Position numbers and translations under genes: made by a program. A stretch of DNA of 64,000 nucleotides from CAG-632 sp963626805 (GTDB lineage Bacteria > Bacillota > Clostridia > Lachnospirales > Lachnospiraceae): contig CAVFXS010000046.1 in the NCBI GenBank assembly GCA_963626805.1, positions 65,339 through 129,338 on the forward strand, in the 5' to 3' direction. The notes below the pieces were generated by a model. It saw only the letters and a list, made by a program, of their open reading frames with translations, was not told the origin of the DNA and ran no database searches. Below, piece after piece: positions 58,126 through 64,000 of the stretch. Each line of letters starts with the position of its first letter. Positions within the stretch are counted from its first letter, which is position 1.

Positions 58126-59826
58126 TTGAAGAAATTAATTGGTGCGATATTCGTACTGGTATTTGCAATCATGATCATATTTTCGCTGACCGGACATTCG
58201 GAGGTTCAGGTGAAGCGCACGACAGCCAAAGGCTTTACCAGTGAATTCTTAAGTGATCTGGCGGACATGGACAATCAGAAGGGCGTGTCGGTTGTCGTCG
58301 GACAGGAGACATTATCCTTTGTGGAGGAGAAGCCATATGTGAGTGCGAAGGGATGCCTGATGTTTCCGGTGGATCAGTTGACGGATGCGTTTAATTGTTC
58401 TACGCAGGTATATGAGAACGGAAATATCCTGATCGAGAAGGGTTCGAATTCTATCAGTCTGTATACAAACAGTGCAGCGGCGAATATTAACGGGCAGGTT
58501 GTAGAGCTGCAGGATAAGGTACAGATGGTTTCGGATAAGCTGTATGTGCCGATCGGGGATATTGCGCAGTATATTAATTATAATTTTGCAATGAACTATA
58601 AGACGGCTTCGGCAGCGATGTCGCAGATTGCGGCAGAGGTGGAGCTGCCGAAGCGTTATGATATGAGAGAGCTTGGAAGAGTGACGCCGGTGCGGGATCA
58701 GGGACTCTATGGTACCTGCTGGGCATTTGCATCTTTGGCGGCATTGGAAACGACCCTGACCCCACAGGAGAATCTGGTATTCTCACCGGATCATATGAGT
58801 CTGTGTAACAGCTTCAGTCTGGGACAGAATGAGGGTGGCGAGTACACGATGGCAATCGCCTATATGGCAAGCTGGCAGGGACCGGTGTATGAGTCGGATG
58901 ATCCATACGGAGATGGCGAGACGAACCCGAACCTGAAAGCGAGAAAGCATCTGGAGGAGGCACAGATCTTGGCACCGAAGGATTATGTGGCGATCAAAGA
59001 AGCCATTTATAAATACGGAGCGGTTGAAACCTCCATTTATACGCAGATGAAGACGGCAAACAGCTGGTCCGGCTACTATAACCGGGAGCGTGCAACATAT
59101 TACTATAATCAGGAGGCTACCTGTAATCATGACATTATCATTGTAGGCTGGGATGATGATTTCCCAAAGGAATATTTTACGATCACGCCGGAAAATGACG
59201 GAGCCTTTATCTGCAAGAACAGCTGGGGCACGGAGTTTGGTGAGGATGGTTATTTCTATGTATCTTATGAGGATGCAAATATCGGAACTACCAATGTGGT
59301 ATATACGAAGCTCGGAGGAGCCGATAATTTTGACCATATCTATCAGTCCGACCTTCTGGGCTGGCGCGGACAGCTCGGCTATGAGAAGGAGGAAGCTTAT
59401 TTCGCTAATGTGTATCGGGCAGGAGAAGACGAAGAGCTGGCAGCGGTCTCATTCTATGCAACGGATGTAGACACGACCTATCAGGTGTACGTGGTGCCGG
59501 AATTCGAGGATGAAGACAGTCTGAATGACCGGAAGCTGGTAGCAGAGGGTAGCTTTGAACAGGCCGGTTATTATACGGTCCGGCTGGATGATGCGGTAAA
59601 GCTGAAGGACAATCAGAAGTTTGCGGTGGTTGTGCATATACAGACACCGGGTTCCGTACATCCGGTAGCGATTGAATATAATGCAGATTCCAGAACCAGA
59701 GAGTTCGATATTACAGACGGAGAAGGCTATATCAGTCTGTATGGGAATAAATGGATGAGTGCGGAGAAAAATAAGGACTGCAATCTGTGTCTGAAAGCAT
59801 TTACGAACGATAGGAACAAGAAGTAA
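58126..59826 (+). CDS. Exported papain-like (C1) peptidase with copper-amine-oxidase-N-like domain
   Basis: A 566-aa protein. An N-terminal helix (LIGAIFVLVFAIMIIFSLTG) acts as signal or anchor. Residues about 60-155 resemble the copper amine oxidase N-terminal repeat domain (GCLMFPVDQLTDAFNCSTQV, DKLYVPIGDIAQYINYNF). The C1 domain has VRDQGLYGTCWAFASLAALE with nucleophile Cys198, CNHDIIIVGWDDDFP with His335 and CKNSWGTEFGEDGYFYVSYE with Asn365, a full catalytic set. After about 405 comes a beta-rich lectin-like domain. It probably degrades proteins or peptides outside the cell or at the wall. Start is TTG 58126; an ATG alternative is not apparent. Confidence 0.85.
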   Translation: MKKLIGAIFVLVFAIMIIFSLTGHSEVQVKRTTAKGFTSEFLSDLADMDNQKGVSVVVGQETLSFVEEKPYVSAKGCLMFPVDQLTDAFNCSTQVYENGNILIEKGSNSISLYTNSAAANINGQVVELQDKVQMVSDKLYVPIGDIAQYINYNFAMNYKTASAAMSQIAAEVELPKRYDMRELGRVTPVRDQGLYGTCWAFASLAALETTLTPQENLVFSPDHMSLCNSFSLGQNEGGEYTMAIAYMASWQGPVYESDDPYGDGETNPNLKARKHLEEAQILAPKDYVAIKEAIYKYGAVETSIYTQMKTANSWSGYYNRERATYYYNQEATCNHDIIIVGWDDDFPKEYFTITPENDGAFICKNSWGTEFGEDGYFYVSYEDANIGTTNVVYTKLGGADNFDHIYQSDLLGWRGQLGYEKEEAYFANVYRAGEDEELAAVSFYATDVDTTYQVYVVPEFEDEDSLNDRKLVAEGSFEQAGYYTVRLDDAVKLKDNQKFAVVVHIQTPGSVHPVAIEYNADSRTREFDITDGEGYISLYGNKWMSAEKNKDCNLCLKAFTNDRNKK

Positions 59827-59962
59827 AAGAGAAGAAAGCAGAAGCAAGAGTTAAGAAACAGAGATACAAATTGCGAAAACGAAAGTATGAATTGAAGAAA
59901 TAAAAATACAAATTGCAAAAAACAGCAATATAAGAAAACAGAAAAATAAGGAAGGGTACGAG

Positions 59963-60556
59963 ATGAAACGATTAATATTTGCAACGGGAAATAAGGACAA
60001 GATGCGGGAAATCCGGGAGATTATGGCAGGTCTGGATTATGAGATATTATCAATGAAGGAAGCCGGAATCGATGTGGATATCGTAGAGGATGGAACTACC
60101 TTCCGGGAGAATGCACTGATTAAGGCACGGGCAATTCATGCACTCTGTCATGAGCTGGTTCTGGCAGACGATTCGGGTCTGGAGGTAGACTATATGGATA
60201 AGCAGCCGGGAGTCTTCTCTCATCGGTTTGGCGGCGAGGATACACCGTATTCGATCAAGAATCAGATGATCATTGACCGACTGGAGGGAGTGCCGGATGA
60301 TAAAAGAACGGCACGGTTCATGTGTGCGATCGCAGCTGTTTTTCCGGATGGCAGGGAGGTCGTAAAAGAGGCTGCAATGGAGGGCATCATCGGTTATCAT
60401 GAGGCAGGAGCAAATGGCTTTGGCTATGATCCGATCTTTTTTCTGCCGGAATATGGCTGCACCAGTGCAGAGCTGACGCCGGAGCAGAAGAATGCGATCA
60501 GTCACAGAGGTAAGGCATTGCGTCTCATGCGGGAAGAATTGGAGAAGGCAGAATAA
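59963..60556 (+). CDS. rdgB: XTP/dITP pyrophosphatase (RdgB/HAM1)
   Basis: A 197-aa house-cleaning enzyme that removes non-canonical purine triphosphates. Signature sequences: FATGNKDKMREIREIM at the N terminus, LADDSGLEVDYMDKQPGVFS with the catalytic acid, GFGYDPIFFLPEYGCTSAEL, and the late ISHRGKALRLM. Normal length. GGAAGGG upstream supports the ATG. The 136 bases before it are A-rich with a repeated segment and no gene. Confidence 0.93.
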   Translation: MKRLIFATGNKDKMREIREIMAGLDYEILSMKEAGIDVDIVEDGTTFRENALIKARAIHALCHELVLADDSGLEVDYMDKQPGVFSHRFGGEDTPYSIKNQMIIDRLEGVPDDKRTARFMCAIAAVFPDGREVVKEAAMEGIIGYHEAGANGFGYDPIFFLPEYGCTSAELTPEQKNAISHRGKALRLMREELEKAE

Positions 60557-60585
60557 GATATACGATTGACGGTTCAGCGGAGGAG

Positions 60586-60663
60586 CGGAGAACTACGTAG
60601 AGTATCCGGATTGAGGATTTGATGAAGATCGGAGACTGCGTAGAATATGTGGTCGAAGGATGA
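60586..60663 (+). repeat. Degenerate tandem repeat between rdgB and the phosphoesterase gene
   Basis: Two diverged units, 60586-60618 and 60630-60663, start CGGAGAACTACGTAGAGTAT and CGGAGACTGCGTAGAATATG, period about 44 bases. A related segment, GATGAGTGGAAGCCGACAG (60659 on), recurs as GATGATTGGAACCGACAG at 61239-61256 after the next gene. No gene or hairpin explains them. Confidence 0.45.
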
Positions 60664-60690
60664 GTGGAAGCCGACAGTAGGAGGATTGAA

Positions 60691-61236
60691 ATGCGGATTT
60701 TGGTAGTGAGTGATTCTCACGGAAGAAATGACTATGTTGTGCGGGCGGTAGAGCAGGCAGAACGAACCGGATATATTGATGTGCTGATTCATCTGGGTGA
60801 TGTAGAGGATGATGTGGAGGAGCTGGAGTCTCTGATCGATGGTGACACTTATATTGTTGCAGGGAATAATGACGGTGGGCTGGCACTTTCGGATCACATG
60901 ACGATCGAGCTGTGCGGCAAGCGGATATTTCTGACACACGGACATCGCTATATGGTGAACTATGATCTGAATCGGCTGGGAATGTTTGGGACAATGAACC
61001 AGATGGATATCGTGATGTTCGGGCATACCCATTATCCATATCTGGATCGGGGTGAGGATATCACGCTGCTGAATCCGGGGAGTCTCACATATCCGCGACA
61101 GGAGGGCAGAGCCAGAACATTTATGCTCATGGAAATGGATGAACAGGGCAATGTGGAGTATCATTGGCAGGAATTGGAAGAAGAGGATAAGAAAGCATCC
61201 AGAAAGGGATGGTTTGGTCGGTTGTTTGATGACTGA
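60691..61236 (+). CDS. YfcE/MJ0936-type metallophosphoesterase
   Basis: A 181-aa calcineurin-like phosphodiesterase. Metal ligands in order: VVSDSHGRNDYV, HLGDVEDDVEELE, AGNNDGG, FLTHGHRYMVNY and MFGHTHYPYL, a full set. Small members of this family hydrolyse phosphodiesters in vitro; physiological substrate not established. GGAGG immediately upstream selects ATG 60691, and an earlier in-frame start is less likely. It follows rdgB and precedes rlmD; rdgB with yfcE is a common Clostridia order. Confidence 0.9.
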   Translation: MRILVVSDSHGRNDYVVRAVEQAERTGYIDVLIHLGDVEDDVEELESLIDGDTYIVAGNNDGGLALSDHMTIELCGKRIFLTHGHRYMVNYDLNRLGMFGTMNQMDIVMFGHTHYPYLDRGEDITLLNPGSLTYPRQEGRARTFMLMEMDEQGNVEYHWQELEEEDKKASRKGWFGRLFDD

Positions 61237-61287
61237 AGATGATTGGAACCGACAGAAAGAATAAGGAAAACAGGCAGGAGAGAATGC

Positions 61288-62997
61288 ATGAAAAAGGGCA
61301 GTGAACATGAAGTAATCATTCGGGAATACGAGTTTCCCAATAAGGGAATTGCATATATAGAAGATCGGAAGGTGACCATAAAGGGAGCATTTGCCGGACA
61401 GAAGGTGCACATCCGGATCACCAAGGCGAAAAACGGAAAGGCAGAAGGGCGTCTGCTGGAGGTGCTGGAGAAATCTCCACAGGAAACGGCAGAGCCGGTA
61501 TGTAAGCATTTCGGACAGTGTGGCGGCTGCACATATCAGACATTTCCATATGAAATGCAGCTGCAGATCAAAGCAGATCAGGTACAGAGACTGATCGATC
61601 AGGTGTGCACGGAATATACATGGGAAGGTATCATTGGAAGTCCGGTAGTAGAAGGGTATCGGAATAAAATGGAGTTTTCATTCGGAGATGAATATAAGGA
61701 TGGACCGTTAGCACTCGGGTTGCATAAAAAGGGGAGCTTCTATGATCTGGTTACAGTAACGGACTGTAAGATCGTGGATTCGGATTACAATCAGGTGTTG
61801 GCATGTACGCTGGAGCATTTTACGAAACAAGGCATCCCTTATTTTAAGAAGATGAGTCATGAGGGAAGCCTGCGTCATCTGGTGGTACGTCAGACGGGGA
61901 GATCCAAGGATATGCTGATCAATCTGGTAGTCAGCAGCCAGATCGCAGATGCATCTATGTTCGCACAACAGCCGGAAAGCAGTGGGACAGCGACCCGCGA
62001 ACAGATAGAGGAGTATCTGGATACGGCAGGCTGGCTGGAGAAGCTGCAGGCCCTGACACTTCACGGAAGAATTGCCGGAGTGCTTCTGACGGTAAACGAC
62101 GGACTGGCAGATGTGGTACAGAGTGATGAGACCTATCTGTTATACGGACAGGACTATATTTATGAAGAGATTCTGGGACTGAAATTCCGGATCACACCAT
62201 TCTCATTCTTCCAGACGAATTCACTGGGGGCTGAGGTGTTATATGAGAAGGCAAGAGAATATGTAGGGAATATTGATGATCAGGTGGTATTTGACCTTTA
62301 CAGCGGAACCGGTACGATCGCACAGATGCTGGCACCGGTAGCGAAGAAGGTAGTCGGTGTGGAAATCGTAGAGGAAGCAGTGGAATCTGCCCGCGATAAT
62401 GCGGTGCTAAATCATCTGGATAACTGTGAGTTTATTGCCGGTGATGTCATGAAGGTGCTGGATGGGCTGACAGAGCTTCCGGATATGATCGTGCTGGATC
62501 CGCCGCGGGATGGCATCCATCCGAAAGCACTGAGCAAGATTATCCGTTATGGAGTGAAGCACCTGGTATATATATCCTGCAAGCCCACCAGTCTGGCACG
62601 GGATCTGGTGACATTGCAGGCGGAGGGATACCGGGTGGAGAAGGTATGCTGCGTGGATATGTTCCCGGGGACTGCAAATGTTGAGACGGTATGTCTTTTG
62701 TCCAAACTTCATGAAGCGAAGCATCATGTGAATGTAACTGTAGATATGGATGAATTGGATTTGACATCAGCCGAAAGTAAAGCCACTTATGAAGAAATTA
62801 AACAGTATGTGGCAGAGCACAACGATGGAATGAAGGTGTCGAGCCTTTATATTGCGCAGGTGAAGCAGAAGCATGGCATCATTGAACGTGAGAATTATAA
62901 TAAGTCAAAGTCGGAGGATGCCAAACAGCCGCAATGTCCGAAGGAAAAGGAAGAGGCGATTGTGGAGGCATTGAAACATTTTGGGATGGTACAGTGA
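61288..62997 (+). CDS. rlmD: 23S rRNA (uracil-5-)-methyltransferase RlmD with C-terminal extension
   Basis: A 569-aa enzyme; classical RlmD is about 430-460 aa. A TRAM/OB-fold region is at the N terminus (AFAGQKVHIRITKAKNGKAE), then a 4Fe-4S site in CKHFGQCGGCTYQ. The SAM domain has FDLYSGTGTIAQMLAPVAKK, IVLDPPRDGIHPKAL and the catalytic Cys in VYISCKPTSLARDL. After the usual end (VETVCLLSKL) come about 90 extra residues with MDELDLTSAESKATYEEIKQ, VSSLYIAQVKQKHGIIEREN and ALKHFGMVQ. I recall this tail in other Lachnospiraceae RlmD proteins; its role is unknown. AGGAG selects ATG 61288. Confidence 0.88.
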   Translation: MKKGSEHEVIIREYEFPNKGIAYIEDRKVTIKGAFAGQKVHIRITKAKNGKAEGRLLEVLEKSPQETAEPVCKHFGQCGGCTYQTFPYEMQLQIKADQVQRLIDQVCTEYTWEGIIGSPVVEGYRNKMEFSFGDEYKDGPLALGLHKKGSFYDLVTVTDCKIVDSDYNQVLACTLEHFTKQGIPYFKKMSHEGSLRHLVVRQTGRSKDMLINLVVSSQIADASMFAQQPESSGTATREQIEEYLDTAGWLEKLQALTLHGRIAGVLLTVNDGLADVVQSDETYLLYGQDYIYEEILGLKFRITPFSFFQTNSLGAEVLYEKAREYVGNIDDQVVFDLYSGTGTIAQMLAPVAKKVVGVEIVEEAVESARDNAVLNHLDNCEFIAGDVMKVLDGLTELPDMIVLDPPRDGIHPKALSKIIRYGVKHLVYISCKPTSLARDLVTLQAEGYRVEKVCCVDMFPGTANVETVCLLSKLHEAKHHVNVTVDMDELDLTSAESKATYEEIKQYVAEHNDGMKVSSLYIAQVKQKHGIIERENYNKSKSEDAKQPQCPKEKEEAIVEALKHFGMVQ

Positions 62998-63072
62998 CAG
63001 CAAGTTTTTGGTTTACATTCCCTTTTACAGTCAGCACAAGAGTAGATATTCACAAATAAATACAGAACAAAG

Positions 63073-63110
63073 CAAAAGCACCTCACTGTGGCGGGGTGCT
63101 TTTGTGTTGC
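63073..63110. terminator. Bidirectional terminator between rlmD and the MerR gene
   Basis: CAAAAGCACCTC (63073-63084) pairs with GGGGTGCTTTTG (63093-63104), one wobble, eight-base loop. Runs of T follow on both strands (TTTTGTGTTG on +, TTTTGCTTTG on -). Confidence 0.68.
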
Positions 63111-63122
63111 AAATACGCAGTA

Positions 63123-63560
63123 TTATTGATGCGAATTGTCATATGCCTGGCGGATATCCTTTGGAAGACCATCTGGAATTAGAGCTTTTGCTTTGTCTTC
63201 ATTGCCATCTTCCATGGCCTGAGTGTAATACCAGCATTTAAACTTAAGCATATCTAACGTTTTGTGTAACTGCTGGATTTCTGCTTCAACGCGTTTCTTT
63301 TGCTTGTGAATAAGCTCAAAACGATTGGAATAAGTGGCCGAACCTTCCGTGCACCATTCCATAAAGAGTTTGATATCTTTGATTTCAAGACCGGATTTCT
63401 TCAGGCACTCAATCACTCGGAGAGCTTCAATTTCATTATCACTGAATTTGCGGATGCCGGATTCTCGTGCAAGCTTCGGGAAAAGGCCCTGTTTATCGTA
63501 ATAGCGGAGCGTGGAAATGGGTAAATCAAACATTTCTGCGACCTGTCCAATCGTATACAT
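63123..63560 (-). CDS. MerR-family transcriptional regulator
   Basis: A 145-aa regulator. The N-terminal winged helix (TIGQVAEMFDLPISTLRYYD, then LFPKLARESGIRKFSDNEIE) and the long dimerisation coil (HKQKKRVEAEIQQLHKTLDM) are typical; no cysteine cluster for metal is visible beyond those at about 69 and 109. The type resembles NmlR/AdhR-like regulators of aldehyde or redox stress genes. It is divergent from the cupin gene, with a 19-base-spaced promoter and palindrome between them. GGAGG precedes the ATG. Confidence 0.88.
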   Translation of the reverse strand: MYTIGQVAEMFDLPISTLRYYDKQGLFPKLARESGIRKFSDNEIEALRVIECLKKSGLEIKDIKLFMEWCTEGSATYSNRFELIHKQKKRVEAEIQQLHKTLDMLKFKCWYYTQAMEDGNEDKAKALIPDGLPKDIRQAYDNSHQ

Positions 63561-63592
63561 GATATACCTCCAAAAATAATTTTAAAAATATC

Positions 63593-63623
63593 TTGACCTA
63601 AAGTAAGGTTTAGGGACTATTGT
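63593..63623 (+). promoter_or_regulatory. MerR-type promoter and operator for the cupin gene
   Basis: TTGACC (63593-63598) and TATTGT (63618-63623) are separated by exactly 19 bases, the long spacer of MerR-activated promoters. Inside and overlapping lies the inverted repeat CCTAAA (63597-63602), gtaagg, TTTAGG (63609-63614). This is where a MerR dimer would bind and twist the DNA. Confidence 0.7.
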
Positions 63624-63678
63624 GAGTATAGCACATGAAATGGTGTGCTTCAAGACTTGAAATCAAGGAGGTATTGTC

Positions 63679-64000
63679 ATGAAATTTGAAAACAAGGATG
63701 CTTTTGAACAGCACAATATGTTTGGAACAGGCGCAGCAAACACAGCATATGCCAGGTATTTTATCGGTGATTCATTTTTAAATCCGCTTACAGATCCGAA
63801 GAGTGGGTTGTTTGCAGCCAATGTGACCTTTGAGCCAGGATGTCGTAACAACTGGCACATCCATCATGCGAAAAGCGGTGGCGGTCAGTTGCTCATCTGT
63901 ACAGCCGGAGAGGGTTGGTATCAGGAGGAAGGAAAGGATGCAGTGAGTCTGCACGAAGGAAGTGTTGTGATGATTCCTGCGAATGTTAGGCATTGGCACG
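63679..64000 (+). CDS. Cupin-domain protein, 3' truncated by window edge
   Basis: The frame opens at ATG 63679, seven bases after AAGGAGG, and runs without stop to the end of the window (107 codons). The sequence AYARYFIGDSFLNPL is followed by the first cupin motif NNWHIHHAKSGGGQLLICTA with His ligands, GEGWYQEEGKDAV, and the second motif VVMIPANVRHWH at the edge. Length of a full single-cupin protein would be about 130-140 residues, or this may be the cupin half of a carboxymuconolactone-decarboxylase fusion. Probably activated by the divergent MerR regulator. Function unknown, perhaps quinone or aldehyde stress. Confidence 0.82.
   Translation, partial: MKFENKDAFEQHNMFGTGAANTAYARYFIGDSFLNPLTDPKSGLFAANVTFEPGCRNNWHIHHAKSGGGQLLICTAGEGWYQEEGKDAVSLHEGSVVMIPANVRHWH

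Noticed and set aside
1..64000. CRISPR arrays, tRNA or rRNA genes, intact insertion sequences, prophage
   Set aside because: No regularly spaced repeats, cloverleaf-type sequence, rRNA segments, complete transposase or phage structural genes were noticed on either strand by reading alone.

Overview
The window looks like chromosomal DNA of a Lachnospiraceae-type anaerobe (Clostridia). The main evidence is the SCIFF peptide with its radical-SAM maturase next to a TIGR04086-type membrane protein and secDF, the oxygen-independent heme enzyme HemZ, the DUF5717/DUF5716-type gene block, and purine-rich ribosome-binding sites of the AGGAGG type. Genus cannot be fixed from the sequence. Most genes lie on the + strand in tight operons. 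Base composition is clearly more A+T-rich in the first ~5 kb and in about 50.2-56.5 kb than in the housekeeping core.

Layout. (1) 1-9.05 kb: a surface-glycan or flagellar-glycan type island. It has a 5'-truncated PseG-like hydrolase, a NeuD-type acyltransferase, two CitE-like acyl-CoA lyases, an orphan carboxyltransferase, a MaoC-type hydratase, a soluble TPR plus alkaline-phosphatase-fold protein, and a nucleotidyltransferase-PLP enzyme fusion. Together they suggest a glycan carrying an unusual acyl group and perhaps a phospho-aminoalcohol. (2) 9.05-10.8 kb: a scar region with a decayed DUF4143-type ATPase, acylphosphatase, an orphan regulated promoter and an Rpn-nuclease remnant. (3) 10.8-16.3 kb (- strand): a complete sucrose PTS locus (scrA, scrB, scrK) with its LacI-type regulator and two matching operators. 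(4) 16.4-35.9 kb: housekeeping genes: DUF624 protein, LysA-type decarboxylase, cyclophilin, MltG, TIGR04086 protein, SCIFF peptide (47 aa) and maturase, SecDF, RecJ, RelA/SpoT, MBL hydrolase, HemZ, HD hydrolase, HisS, AspS, lipoprotein. (5) 35.9-39.1 kb: a cytosolic cellobiose-2-epimerase/GH26 mannanase fusion divergent from an AraC regulator. (6) 40.3-47.2 kb: a four-gene operon of unknown function with a 1189-aa beta-sandwich/helical-repeat protein, an Hsp70/actin-fold-like protein, a small helical-repeat protein and a membrane-anchored coiled coil. This is the best candidate here for an undescribed system. (7) 47.3-56.9 kb: valS, a 51-aa Asn/Ser/Lys-rich protein, a two-component system with a degenerate 7TM partner, an SPFH/zinc-ribbon cluster and a rhodanese. 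(8) 56.9-64 kb: RNA methyltransferases, a papain-like secreted protease, RdgB, a YfcE-type phosphoesterase, RlmD with a C-terminal extension, and a MerR regulator divergent from a cupin gene cut by the window end.

All functions are inferred from motifs and recalled family features; no database search was run. Start sites were chosen mainly by ribosome-binding-site spacing.
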